DNA of 64,000 nucleotides from Plasmodium coatneyi (Eukaryota; Apicomplexa; Aconoidasida; Haemosporida; Plasmodiidae): assembly GCF_001680005.1 (NCBI RefSeq), contig NC_033560.1, positions 747,501-811,500 on the forward strand, given 5' to 3'. Below the pieces are notes generated by a model that did not search any database, was not told the DNA's origin, and worked only from the letters and a program-made list of their open reading frames with translations. Numbering within the stretch: the stretch's first letter is position 1; each line of letters opens with the position of its first letter. Both the position numbers and the translations under genes were made by a program. Shown one piece after another: positions 1 through 11,375 of the stretch.

Positions 1-2483
1 AGCTCAATACAAATGTCCCAAACGTACAATCACTAAAGATGGATTTGTCGATGACGACGAAGAACGTAAGTCATCATTATACACATAATCCCTAAGGAAG
101 GTTGTGTTAGATTGTTCACCCCCCTAACAACCTTTTCTACCCATCTAACAGCCCTAACAATCTTTCTCCCTTCTTGCAGTCACCATTGGGGAATGGTTCA
201 CGGCATTTTCCAACAATGTGTCTGAGGATGACAAAATGAATTTTGGGGAGTGGGATACACTGCGTGCCGTATGTGATGATTTGTATAGTGTTCAAAGTGA
301 TATGAGTAAGTATAACAGTTTCTGTGAAATTATGGTAAGGAATTTACTTTTAGTAACGGAAGTTGGAAATCAATATAAAAACGAAGACGGAAAAACACCA
401 TGTGAGAAGAAAGTGAAAAATATTCCTCTATGTAATCTCTTAAAAGTGTGGATGGAATATATGCGGTTTTTGTGTGCACCGGAAGAAGTCATGAAACACG
501 TCTTCGAGGCAGTAGAACCAGTTAGGGCAATACTTCATCCAGGTGGGAACTATGCTAAGTGCGAATATGGGACGTATGCTATTAATTATAGAGGACAGAC
601 GGATATGTTAGAGAAAGTTTGGAAGCTTCTACACGACAGTGTTATTAGTGGAAGGGTAGGCATTGTTACTAAACATACATGGTGTACTGATTATAGGACA
701 AGGAAGGATCGGATCCGTGCACCTACAGGTGATGGTCTTAGCCGTGCCGATAAGGGCGCACAGAGTCAAGGTATCAATGGTAATGCTGGTTTAAAAAACT
801 TAGAAGAACTCTTAGAAAAAATTAGGGGGCCAATGGAGGAAGAGCGGCAAGCAGAGCTGAAGTTTCTGGAACAAACCATTCAGACAGTCATACAAGAAGA
901 ACAACAGAAACAACAACAGCAGCCTCAAGGACCACCCCCTCCTCCACCACCGCCCCCCAACCCTGGCGACCAAGGAACGGTTAGTGGAGGAGAGGAAGGG
1001 GAACGGGGGGTGTTTAAACCAAGCGAAGCACCGGCACCTGTCACTAAGAAAGAAGAACCAGGGGAACCACCTGACAAAGTTACTACGGCTCCGAAGGACT
1101 CTGTTCAGGAACAACCAGGTAAGGATACATCATCTCCTAAGCGTACTCCCAGTAAGGAAGATTGTAAGGACAACACTGTGGATGCCGGTGTAGATCCTGG
1201 TGCATGCTTCGATGATCTTGACAATGATTTGCCAATAGGACCTTCCCCCCCTGCTCCTTCCAATGAACATCATGAAGCTACTGGAGACACTGGTCCTAAA
1301 GGTGTTGCAGGCAGTAGTATGGCTGAAGTTGATTTAATTAAGGGCGAAGCACAACTTCCTTCTTCCCCTGTTATTTCTTCCACTGCCCCTGCTCCAGGTC
1401 CTGTTCCTGCCCTAGTAGTTCCTGGTCAGGATGATCTGCCCTTACCGAACCCACCCCAACGGAAATTAAACCTGAATTTTAAGGAAAAAAGCGATGAATC
1501 CTACAATGCATTTGGCGGAGGTGGCAAGGACAACAAGCAGACTGAAAATAGTGCCGGTTCTTCCTCTAGACAAGCTCCAGATGGTCCTCCAACAACAGTA
1601 ACAGCAACAACAACATCATCAGCTGGAAGTATTTCAACAAATAGAACAAGTGATCCAGGGAGGGGGGGAACCGGAGGCTCCCCTCCTGCTCCAGTCCCAC
1701 TTATTCAAAAGAATGACCACCCTTCCGACCTCCTTACCCCCTACCTTCCTACCATTCCTGTGTTCCTTGGTATTTCTGCAATGAGCTACTTACTTTGGAA
1801 GGTAAGAAAAGAAGAACCCCTTCTTTCTCTTCTTTCTTTCCTTCTTTTTCCTTCCTTCTTTTTTCCTTTTCTTTTCCTTCCCTTCCCTTCCCTTCCTTTC
1901 CTTGTTTTCTAACCTTAGATGTGTACGATTTCACACTTTAGGGTTTGAGGTAGTAATTACTGTTTGCGTGAACAACATTTCACACCCGAAAAAATTACTT
2001 GTTCGTTCTTTTTTTTTGCAGTATTTTTTCCTCGGTAAAAAAAGAAAACGTTACCGAAGAGCTCATCAAGTACGTGGTTCTCCAACATTGGAAGAACAAC
2101 TCCTTCCTCATGTGGACGACCAGGCACATGGTCCACATGAATATACCTTAATAAAGAAAGGCAGACAACCAAGATCTGTTTCAATGGGAACGAAAAAACC
2201 AAAAAAACTTGTCGATCGCCGTGGTGTAGGTCGACGTACCATTATTGATATTCATTTAGAAGTCTTAGACGAATGTCAAAAAGGGGACACTAAACTGGTT
2301 CAGGAAGACTTTTTTGAAATTTTGGTTCAAGAATTCATGGGATGTGAATTCATAAAAGAAAAAAATGTTCCTGAGGAACAGGTTCCAAGTTCAGATTCCG
2401 GGTTTAGGGGCGAAGACTTTGTTTCTAAGGATGATGTTCCTAAGGAACAGGTTCCAAGTTCAGATTCCGTGTTTAGGGTGTAG
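1..2483 (+). CDS. SICAvar: SICAvar-type variant surface antigen, 3' part (truncated by window edge)
   Basis: Three exons are visible: 1-65 (continuing from outside the window), 180-1801 and 2022-2483, with GT-AG junctions that keep one open frame. The middle exon begins with a cysteine-containing extracellular segment, followed by a long Pro/Thr/Glu-rich low-complexity stretch with an eight-proline run. It ends in a hydrophobic segment (LTPYLPTIPVFLGISAMSYL) directly before the splice site. The last exon encodes a 153-residue cytoplasmic tail: a basic start, a conserved core around RRTIIDIHLEVLDE, then two copies of a PKEQVPSSDS-type repeat ending in FRV-stop. The membrane segment and tail closely match the complete SICAvar gene at 49953. 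SICA antigens are displayed on infected erythrocytes and vary between clones. Upstream exons are missing, so type and total length are unknown. Family call is firm. Confidence 0.9.
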
Positions 2484-3098
2484 TATAAATATTTTTCTTT
2501 TTTTTTGTATTGCATGAACGTGTTTGCACGTTCATGTGTAATTAATATAAGCCAAGAAAAAAAAAAAAATTTTATTCCCCACTTTAGTTTGATTTGTTTG
2601 GTAAAATTTTTTTTTTTATTGAAGAACTAAAAAAATGCTTATTCATTCTGTTATAAAATTTTTTGACTTTATAAATTTTTTTTTATGTTTTTTAAAATAC
2701 ATGAATATTTTTTCAAAAATGTCAGGACCTTTTTGCGCATCCGCGCCTCTTTTTGGAACTATTCCTTCCTCATGCAGGGTCATTATTCATACATACAAAT
2801 GTAGGAGAGAAAAAAAAGGAAAGAAATATGAGGAAAAGGAATAAAAAAAAAAATAAAGAAAGAATGAAAAGAAGGAAAGAACGAAGGAAAGGAAAGAAGG
2901 GAAAAATAAAAGAAGGAAAGGGAAGGAAAGAAAAGGTCCCCCTTGCTTCTTTGCATTGTATAAAATATGCGCACTTATTTATGTGCGTCCCTTCCTTCCT
3001 CCGAAGGGAGGGGGAAAGGAAGGAAGAACATTCCCCTTTCAATCCTTTTCCCCTGTAGGTGTTACACAACAACGGTGTATTACATACGATGTGTTACA
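2484..3098. other. Intergenic: convergent 3' region between SICAvar and kir gene
   Basis: No gene seen. The stretch holds the SICAvar 3' untranslated region with A/T runs (2555-2700), then a strongly purine-rich plus strand (about 2805-2935, AAAG/GGAAAG type). Both flanking genes end here, so polyadenylation sites rather than promoters are expected. Confidence 0.6.
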
Positions 3099-4607
3099 TT
3101 ACATGTTTTGGTAACCTATATTGTTCCGGTGACCCCGTTCATTATTTCCTCCTGCCCTTCCTTTGGCAGACGCTCCTGTGGTAGATGGTCTCGCGTGTGC
3201 AGCAGAGCTTACTGTTCCATCTATTGTTGAATAATCTGTGGAATATTCTGTTAAGGTGTCTTCTATGGACGAACCAAAGTTCCGCCCAATTGTTCTTTTT
3301 TTTCTTGTGTTTTTTCTTCCATTTCCAGAATGTTTACCAAACAAGGAAGACCATGGTTTATACTGAACGGAAGAAAGATTTATAGGGAAAGGGGTCTAAG
3401 GAGGAGGAAGGAAAGGAAGGGGCCTAAGGAAGGAGGGTCTAAGGAAAGGGGTCTAAGAAAGGAAGAAAAGAGTCTAAGGAGTAAGAAAGTTGTAAGGAAG
3501 GGTCTAAGGAGGAGGAAGGAAAGGGAAATAAGGGGTCTATGGAAGGAAATACTGTTACTTATATTATTTCACTTTTAATATTAAGTTTTGGATTCTTACT
3601 TTGTATAATAAAAAAGGGGTACCTATTGTTGCTAAAGTGCCAAAGATGGAAGTGATTGAAGAGGTGGTGGTGGCGGAACGTACAGCATCTTCTAGTTTGG
3701 ATTGTGCTGTTTGTGCTTCGTGCGCTATACTGTCTTGTAATGATTTTAATTCAGATTTCAATTTTGATAGTTTCTCTTCAATGCCTGACTTATGATTATT
3801 CCAAAATTTTTTACAGTAATCATATGATCCCCCGTTCGTACAACTTACCTTTACGGCTTCATATGCTATACTTACGTCCTGCAGGTAACTTTGACATTTC
3901 GTAATACCCTTAGGCCCACTATGCTCTAACAGTGTTAGTACAGTAGGATGGTCGTACCAGAAATCGAATAGGATTTTTCTATTTTTGAAAGTGACTTCGT
4001 CAATATTAGCGCATATATCTTTACATTCTGGGTTCCCATATATATCTTTTATTAATGAACAGATAGTAAATAGGATACCCTTGAAATTGGCTTCCGCAGG
4101 GAGCTCAGATAATTTGTTTCCTATCCAGAAATATAGGAAATAGCAAGGGGCAGTAGTCTTCGCATTGTCCCTGTCTTTATACATGTAGTTAACATAGTAC
4201 CATGCATTCTTAATTTTATCCCTGCGACCTTCATTAGTAATTGAATTTAGAGTCCCGCTTACATTATCTGTGCAACCATCTCCACATTTTTTTATGCCCA
4301 CATCGAATTTATCATAGAAGCCTGTTTTTGAAGGTAAAATATCCCGAAATAGTTCCTGCAAATATATAATTGATAAAGACGGAAGAGTGGAATATATATA
4401 CATATATATGTACGTGTGTATATATATATGTAAGTGCACATATATCTGTGATCACCTATATATATATGTATGCACCCCTTATATTCATTATATTATGTAC
4501 AGGGAAGTTTGGCGTGTACACATGAAGTGTATTATGTGTGCATAGCTACTTTTACATAGGTAGGATATATAATTTAAAATTCTTCTCCTTACTGTTTCTG
4601 ATGACAT
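3099..4607 (-). CDS. kir: kir/PIR-family variant protein (kir gene 1)
   Basis: Read on the minus strand as three exons: a 15-base exon 1 (4607-4593, MSSET), exon 2 (4356-3600) and exon 3 (3362-3099, 87 codons plus stop). All junctions are GT-AG and phase 0. Exon 2 encodes a Cys-containing ectodomain beginning ELFRDILPSK, a Ser/Thr/Ala stretch (AVRSATTTSSITSIFGTL) and a hydrophobic segment ending FLLYK at the donor. Exon 3 encodes the tail with the conserved WSSLFGKHSGNG and RNNIGY motifs. This is the usual three-exon organisation of Plasmodium interspersed repeat genes, and kir is the name in P. knowlesi. Products are erythrocyte-exported surface candidates. The second intron (3363-3599) is pyrimidine-rich in the coding sense and built of TTAGACC-type repeats. 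The tiny exon 1 is the least certain part. It agrees in phase and position with the other two kir genes here. Confidence 0.85.
3380..3550. repeat. Polypurine GGTCTAAGGA-type repeats inside the kir intron
   Basis: Irregular copies of GGTCTAAGGA with GGAAGGA spacers fill most of the last intron of kir gene 1. The same motif, in one orientation or the other, recurs at about 48629-48910, 58750-59280 and 61850-61985, always beside SICAvar or kir genes. It is therefore a family-associated low-complexity repeat and not a core-genome microsatellite. Confidence 0.7.
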
Positions 4608-6056
4608 GGTTTCATATATATGTGCTTCTATATGTGTATATATATATAATTTTATATTAAACTCCTCTATATATTAAAAAAAGAAGAGAGTATAAGGAAT
4701 TGTGCCCCGTTCGATAGTGATTATGCTTATGAATATGATTATGATTATTGATGAGTATGTGTCAAATTCTTGCACTCTTCCCTGATTGTTACACATTCGT
4801 TAATTTTTGAATAGTGATAATACACACATGCGTCCGATCAGCATATGTATATAATGCAGTCAGTAGTATGAACAAAATTTAATGGAATAACAGAACTAAA
4901 AAAGGAATAGAAGGAGGGGAAAAAATTAGGTTACTGATGTATTCCCTGCCCATGTACTACATTGCTCAACTATATGTGGTTACTATAATGTTATATTATT
5001 ACTTAAACATGCTTCCCCTTGTATCCACATGTTTATAGAGGAGTGCAACTTCCATGTTAGCGTAATTTTCAACATGTATTATGAATTTTTCCTTTAGTAT
5101 TATCTAAGAAGGGGAGTTAGTTAAAAATTGTTCATATGTGCCATATTGTGCAATTCACATATGTAGATCATTGTGCTTCCCTCCATACATGTGTACATGT
5201 GTTATAAATATTAACTGGAGTAGCTCATCTAATGGAGCGAATGAGTTAATGAAGCATATATACGAATGGGAAGGATATATATTGCACAATGTTCATATAC
5301 GAAAATGTGCATATGGATGGAAGGATAGGGAACAGAATGTGCTCTCTATGCACATATATGAACTGTACTACATATATATGTGTTAACAACATTTAACAAC
5401 CACTCCTCCTTTAATATTAACAATTAAAAGCATCAAATTCATAATGTACATACTAAAAGTTCCTATTAAAAAAAAGAAGAAAGAAGAATTTACACTCCCC
5501 TATATATATACGTAATAGCTACATCAGGTAAATAATAGACTAACATATTATAAACATTAACCTACGGATCTGTAGTACGGAGCATGGATGGAAGATGCAT
5601 AAAGTATATGATTCTTATGTTTTTTCCTTTCTGCTCCTCCTTCTTCCTTCCTTCTGCTCCTGTTCTATTGTGCGACTTCCCCTTTGGGGGCTTCGCTCAT
5701 TCGTACCCCCGTTCTTACCTGTTCTTACCTTAAATTATATATGTGCACATATGTAATGATTTGGATGCATATGCACATGTATGTGTTACCGTTGCTTGAA
5801 AATGTTAAACAACATATATATATTCTTAAGAAAATAACAATTCCATATTCATGTTCATAATCATATTCATATTCATTCATTCCATATTCATAATCATAAT
5901 CGTACACACAACAACAGAAGAGAAATAATCATTCATCGTACACAGCAGAAGAAAAAAAAGCACTCAATAAATTCGATACTGTGCTATTACATATATGTGA
6001 ACAGCACAACTTCCTAAAGTGCAGTATATACGAAGAACGTGCATACATAAAAAAGA
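4608..6056. promoter_or_regulatory. Shared upstream region of two head-to-head kir genes
   Basis: About 1.45 kb separates the start codons of kir gene 1 (-) and kir gene 2 (+). It is AT-rich, with several ATATAT and ATATGTG microsatellite runs and a CATATTCATAATC-type repeat near 5850-5905. No convincing coding exon was found on either strand. By position it must contain the 5' untranslated regions and promoters of both genes. No specific motif could be assigned. Confidence 0.5.
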
Positions 6057-7589
6057 ATGGCTGAGGTAATACCACTTTATTCCTTCCTTATTCTAAAGGG
6101 GGGGAAGGAAGCGTGGGACATTTGAATAATATGTGTCCACATATAAAGGAGAACATATAATATGTGCACATATATATAATACCTTCTTATATATATACAT
6201 GTTTGATGTAATAAAATTAGTAAAAAAAAGAATAAATGAATAGGGACACACATATATATATTCCACACTCTTCATCTTTGCCAATTACATATTTACAGGA
6301 GCAGCATTTAAAGGAATTACCCTCAAATGCAAATTTCTATGGTAAAATCGAAAGTAATGGAACGACCTGTACAAATGAAAAGAAGGGAACTATAAAGGCA
6401 TATCTAAGTTCACTTAACAGAGGAAGGGATCCTGTTGAAAATATTGAAGGAGCAATATGCTATATAGCTGGAATGAAAGAGGGCCAGCATTCATTCTATA
6501 ATGAGTATTGCGACTTTTTATATTTCTGGATAGGGCATAAACTATCCAGCATTCCTGCATACAGCACATCGTGGAGATCACAGAACTTTCTTCGTAAGTC
6601 AATAGAAGAAATAGATGAAAAACGAAATTGTAAAATTAGTTGTGGGGATATAAACTGGGACCTCTTCAATGAGAGGAAACGGGTGTTCGATTATTATTAC
6701 GATTATAGTACTGTAAGACAGAAGATAATGGGGGATAAGAAAAACTGTGAGGGAAACTGGTTCGGCTATCTAACTAAAGTTTCCTTAGCATGTAGGACTG
6801 TGGAACAAAATTGTGCTGTGAAGGAACATAGTACGGATGATCAATATTGTTCCGACTATAATAGCAAGTACTACGTATTTTGTGATGCGCTGAAACACCT
6901 AATACAAGAATGTAAACCACAACCTACAGAAGAGGAGGAGATGACATGTTCCCATATAGAAGGACCATTACAGACAGAAATCGCGCAAAAATCAAAATTG
7001 CTGCGTGAAGCGGACGAAGCTGTTCGTTCCGCCACCACCACGGCAAGCCTTTCTTCTATATTTGGCACACTCGGACTAACAGCATTTCCATTATTATTAT
7101 ATAAAGTAAGTAGACAGTTATAATCGAAATATAGACAATATAACGAATAGACACTATTTCTATATAAAGGGACAAATGCAAAATAGAATAAACTACATTG
7201 CATTATATGCCTTATATACATACATATATATATGTAATACACACTTCCACCCCCTTACTTTCCCCTCCCCAACCTCTTCCTTTGCTTCCTTCTTTTTTTT
7301 TTTTTCTTAGTACACTCCACTAACCTCCTGGTTTGGTAACCACACTTCTGGAAATGGAGGAGCAAGGAGCAACAGAAGAAACAGAAGATCAACTGGACAC
7401 CACAACTTCGATGCGTCCACAGAGAGTGGCTCAACATATGATTCAGCAATTGAATCAACAATAGGTGATTCAGTAGCAGAAAGTGCAACAGTACAATCTG
7501 CTGCATATACAAGACAGCCTAACAGGGGGGAAAGAGGAGCAAATAATACTGCAGGTCACAGGAACAATATAGGTTACGGTCGAATATAA
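6057..7589 (+). CDS. kir: kir/PIR-family variant protein (kir gene 2)
   Basis: Three exons: 6057-6065 (MAE), 6299-7105 and 7311-7589, all joined in phase 0 by GT-AG introns, giving 364 residues. Exon 2 starts EQHLKELPSNANFYGK and contains about a dozen cysteines, a DFLYFWIGHKLS motif typical of PIR proteins and a VFDYYYDY segment. Near its end come AVRSATTTASLSSIFGTL and a membrane segment ending PLLLYK. Exon 3 is the hydrophilic tail (TSWFGNHTSGNG, then Arg/Asn-rich sequence, ending NNIGYGRI). The C-terminal half of exon 2 is nearly identical in pattern to kir gene 1, while the ectodomains differ strongly, as expected for a variant family. The gene is divergent from kir gene 1. The 9-base first exon is inferred from its ATG, donor and phase. 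Confidence 0.87.
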
Positions 7590-9331
7590 CGTAACATCTT
7601 ATGTGGAACACCTGGATGGGGGAGGGCAATGTTCCTTCCTGCACCCCTTCGGAGGAAGCATAAAGGACCCTAAGGCTTGTACAGTGTGTGTATGGGAAAG
7701 AAACAAAATGACCTTTCCTCTTTACTTTTTTAATATTTTTCCCCTCTCTTTTTCTTCATTTTTTGTTATTTCTTTTCTTCCTTTTTTCTTTTTCTTTTAT
7801 TTCTTTCTTCTTTTTTTTTTTTTATTTTTCCATTATGTTTTGTGTTTTATTTTTCACCAACTTGTGATGGTATTTAACGAATTGGAAAAATTATCCCCAC
7901 GGGGGATCAAGTTAGTGATGGAGTTCAGGTGGGTGATCGACGAACGTACGAGGAGCAACAAACTGTATGTGGTCGCAGCTGGGGAATAAATTTATCAATA
8001 AGAATAAAAAAAACGGGGAGGTTCACAGAAGGAAGCCTTGGTGGAGGACCTGTGTGCACAGATTAGTGGTTGCTTTAGCAGGCTTTTTTTTCACTTCTCT
8101 TTTCACAACGGAGTGTCCCATTTATGAGGCATGTAAGAAACAGGCTGGGCAACAATTCTTTGCAGTTTCCGTCGCGTTTCATCTGCGTGAATGCGCATTT
8201 AAAGGGACACATATGGCAAAGGCATAGTCACTTACATACACGTGTACACAAATGCTGTTGTATGATATTATGTTCGCCGTGCAGCTTAAAGCGCGTCCCC
8301 CAAGTTGCGAGAGCAGCCACGTCAGTTAGGCCTTTATTTTTAAGTCCCGCGGGTTGGGATTAAAAAAAATGAAAAAAATTCGAGAAGAAAACGGAAAGAA
8401 ATTTAAGCCAAAGCGAAAGAAAAAAACAATTTTACCATGTTGTCATTTTATTATTTTTTTCCTTCTCATTTTCTTATATACATTTTTTTTTTTTTTTTTT
8501 TTTTTTGCTGCATGCAGGGGGAGGGGCTGCTCCGCGCATTATATTTTTTAATGTGCATTTTGGCTACATCCTCTTTTTGCCGCATTAGTCCCTTCTTCAT
8601 TTCACTGCGTAAGGTTTGCTCACTTTTATGCTCATTTTGGCACTTTAATTTACTTCGTGCTGCTTCTTAATTTTTTAATTTGCGCTTCCCTTCGGATTTA
8701 ACCTTTTGTAGGATTTTTTGTTTTTTTAATGTTTGTGTTTTTGCCATCCGAACGTGCGACTTCACCAAGTGACGTGAGGTGAGGTCGTGTTGCCTTCTGC
8801 CTCATTTGTGGCGCTTTCCCCTTTTGTGGGAGCCTCAAGTGAGGCAAAAGGGAACACGCATTTCACGCTCCACGTACCTTCAGAGGTGCGTGATAATGCC
8901 AATGTGATGAATCTGAAAAAAAGGAGGCTTAAAATTTTCGCTTTTTTTTTTTTTTTTTTTTTTGTAAAAGGCTACACAGGGAGGAGTGTAGCAGAACGAG
9001 TGAGAGGACGTTACACCTGGAGGAGATACCCCCGGACCTTCCCTTCACGTTGCACCTAAGCAAAGGTGGTTCCCAGCACGTCTCACCCTGAGAGGAGGAC
9101 CAACGGAGGAATGAGTCCAAATTGAGTGGAAGCCCGTCATGGGGTGCAAGGGTGTATGGGGGAGAGGAGAAGTTTCCTTAATGCGTAATTGGTTTCTCCA
9201 CGTAGCTAGGCAGCGCAACGCCACAGCCGATTTCACGTGTGCAGGTTAGAGGAAACCCGTTCCGTCACACGCACACACAGTTATCTGACCGAAGTGAGGA
9301 AGAAAATAAGGCCCACCCCTGACGTGACCCT
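7590..9331. other. Junction between kir cluster and conserved core block
   Basis: About 1.7 kb without a supportable gene. It contains a T-rich stretch (7720-7860), poly(T) runs at 8485-8506 and 8943-8963, and otherwise mixed sequence of higher GC content than the kir cluster. The base composition shift from AT-rich to mixed near 7600 marks the transition from antigen DNA to core DNA. The right part must serve as upstream region for the gene starting at 9332. Confidence 0.5.
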
Positions 9332-11281
9332 ATGAGTATAATGAAGAGGAACATTTTTCGGGTGAGGTGTGCGGCAAGGATGTACGCTTGCCCCCGTGGG
9401 GGAGAGGCGAATGGAAGTAAGGCGGGTGAAGGTGCCTCTCCCGTGGGAGGCACTGCTAGTCATGGGCTTGCCCGACCCCCTAGTGAAACCAACTCGTGCA
9501 GTGCCCCCCCGATGTTGGGGAGAAGGATAATGTTCCCCTCCATGGAGAGCGCGATCAAAAGTTCAATTTTGGCACCGCACATGAGGAAATACAGAAGCGC
9601 GAAGATGAAGCGCAATGAACTTCCTTCCCTAAGTGGAATGACACAAAAAGGAAAGGGAGTTCACAGGAGAAGGTCCGTTCTGTACCACCCCATTGGACGT
9701 CACCCATATCAGATGAGTCAAGTGTTAATTCTACTGAACAAATACCAAAGAGATATGGCCTTTATAAAATATATTTTCCTAGCCAACTGTGTAATTCTGG
9801 TAAGTCTCATTTTTGCATCTGTGCATCTATTTTGGGGCGATTCTATGAATAGATACGTTGTGTCCAAAATAGAGAAGCTACTTACAGAGGTGAAGAACTC
9901 TTCCAACACGCAGACAATTCTAAAAGGAATGGTGGACGATCTGTTGTATAGTGTAGTAAATGACGAGAAGAACAAAAGTGCCACCACGAAATTCTTCTTG
10001 GATATTCTGCAAAACTCAAAAACTGAAGTGGGAAATGTATTCACAGATGTACTACAAACAGAGCATGTCAGGAATAACCTTAGAAGTGTCTTCCTTGACG
10101 TATCAAGCTACCTGTGCAATAATGAACAAGTCCAAACGAAAGTATACCACCTACTGGCGGAGGCCATACACCTACCCATCGCAATCGATACGTCAAAAAA
10201 ATGGCTGAACGATCTGTTCAAGTCGGAAAGTGTAACAAGTAATGTTAGAAAAGTCATACGGGATGAAATTTTCAACAACGAACAAGTGGTTAACAACTCT
10301 GTTCTGTTCGTTCAGAATGCTCTCCTGAACGCCATGCAGGATAAGAAAACAAAGGAGGTGAGTAAGTTGTTCTTTGCTTCTATCCTTTCGAACCCCGAAT
10401 TTCAGCAACAGATTTCTGGAAGTCTTTGGAAGATTGTTAAGCTAGCTTTGTCCCCTAAGTGGATGACTTACGAGGGGGACCACTTGGACTTCAAGGTGAG
10501 CAGCCAATTACAGACCAAACGGGAGGAAGTTCACATGCAAAGTGCCCTCCTAGACGCAGGGAATAACCACTTGGGGACGATCAGCTGCGATGTTCATAAG
10601 GTTAATGACGATGTCGTGCAGGCCCCCACGCAAGAGGCTGTGCCGAATAAGGAGGAGTTGCTTCCCCTCGGGAAGAACATGGGAAATGCGCTCACTGGAG
10701 AACCCCCCTTAGAGGGGAACCAAATGGAAGAAGCCGCACCAGAAACGAAGCAAGTCATGAGCGAAATGAGAAATGTGATTAACCTTTTTGAGAATACACA
10801 CATGTGTGACGGCCATGCAGACGTAACCGAGTGTGAACAACCGTTCCAAGTTGATATGGCAGTGAGCTTAAGAAGTGTAGACATGGAACACCTGGATGGT
10901 CTACGAAGCTTTCTCTTTCCGCCCCACACAAGTGAGAATAACTCCACCCCCCTAAGTGCCATTCCGATCTGTAATGTTAAAAGCGTGAAGGAAGAAGCAG
11001 GTCATTTGGGTAGTTTGAAAAAAGTTCATGAATTGAGTGGTTTTCATTTCGCTGACAGGGTAGATCGAAGTGCTGCTGACGGGTGTGGGGAGACCCCCCC
11101 TGGCACGACGTCACCGAGTAGTAACCATGATGTGACCCCCACACGCGGAATCGCAGTGAGAGTCAAATTCTTCCTGATCGACGCGTACAGGTTCTACGCG
11201 CAAAAGTATTACTTCTACTACTATTACGTGGAGCGGGTCAAGGCGGTCCTGCAGAAGGCGTTGGGGGTGAAGTTCTTCTAA
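9332..11281 (+). CDS. Conserved-looking Plasmodium membrane protein, unknown function
   Basis: A single uninterrupted frame of 649 codons begins at an ATG (MSIMKRN). A basic N-terminal region of about 140 residues precedes one clear membrane segment at about residues 147-168 (KYIFLANCVILVSLIFASVH). The next 240 residues look helical and loosely repetitive, with recurring patterns around NN.SV/VRNNLRSVF/VTSNVRKVIRDE that suggest tandem helical repeats. A low-complexity acidic linker follows. The last 40 residues form a distinct Tyr/Phe/Val-rich basic module (DAYRFYAQKYYFYYYYVERV). I do not recognise a named domain. It is convergent with the MnmE gene, with only 94 bases between stop codons. 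It sits at the edge of the core block and has core-like, not SICAvar/kir-like, composition. A single-pass organelle or secretory membrane protein is possible but unproven. Confidence 0.75.
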   Translation: MSIMKRNIFRVRCAARMYACPRGGEANGSKAGEGASPVGGTASHGLARPPSETNSCSAPPMLGRRIMFPSMESAIKSSILAPHMRKYRSAKMKRNELPSLSGMTQKGKGVHRRRSVLYHPIGRHPYQMSQVLILLNKYQRDMAFIKYIFLANCVILVSLIFASVHLFWGDSMNRYVVSKIEKLLTEVKNSSNTQTILKGMVDDLLYSVVNDEKNKSATTKFFLDILQNSKTEVGNVFTDVLQTEHVRNNLRSVFLDVSSYLCNNEQVQTKVYHLLAEAIHLPIAIDTSKKWLNDLFKSESVTSNVRKVIRDEIFNNEQVVNNSVLFVQNALLNAMQDKKTKEVSKLFFASILSNPEFQQQISGSLWKIVKLALSPKWMTYEGDHLDFKVSSQLQTKREEVHMQSALLDAGNNHLGTISCDVHKVNDDVVQAPTQEAVPNKEELLPLGKNMGNALTGEPPLEGNQMEEAAPETKQVMSEMRNVINLFENTHMCDGHADVTECEQPFQVDMAVSLRSVDMEHLDGLRSFLFPPHTSENNSTPLSAIPICNVKSVKEEAGHLGSLKKVHELSGFHFADRVDRSAADGCGETPPGTTSPSSNHDVTPTRGIAVRVKFFLIDAYRFYAQKYYFYYYYVERVKAVLQKALGVKFF

Positions 11282-11375
11282 TCGTCTTCGGTGAAGCTGC
11301 ATCTTTGCGCCATTGCCCCATGTGCCGTTCTTTTTTTTCTGTATAAATATGCCATGTTTGCACATTGGTGAGAAC

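Noticed and set aside
7255..7512. 85-codon frame on the minus strand
   Set aside because: Antisense shadow of kir gene 2 exon 3.
3099..7589. Search for host-protein mimicry in the kir ectodomains (reported for some P. knowlesi kir proteins)
   Set aside because: No host-like segment could be identified by eye; a sequence search against macaque proteins would be needed.
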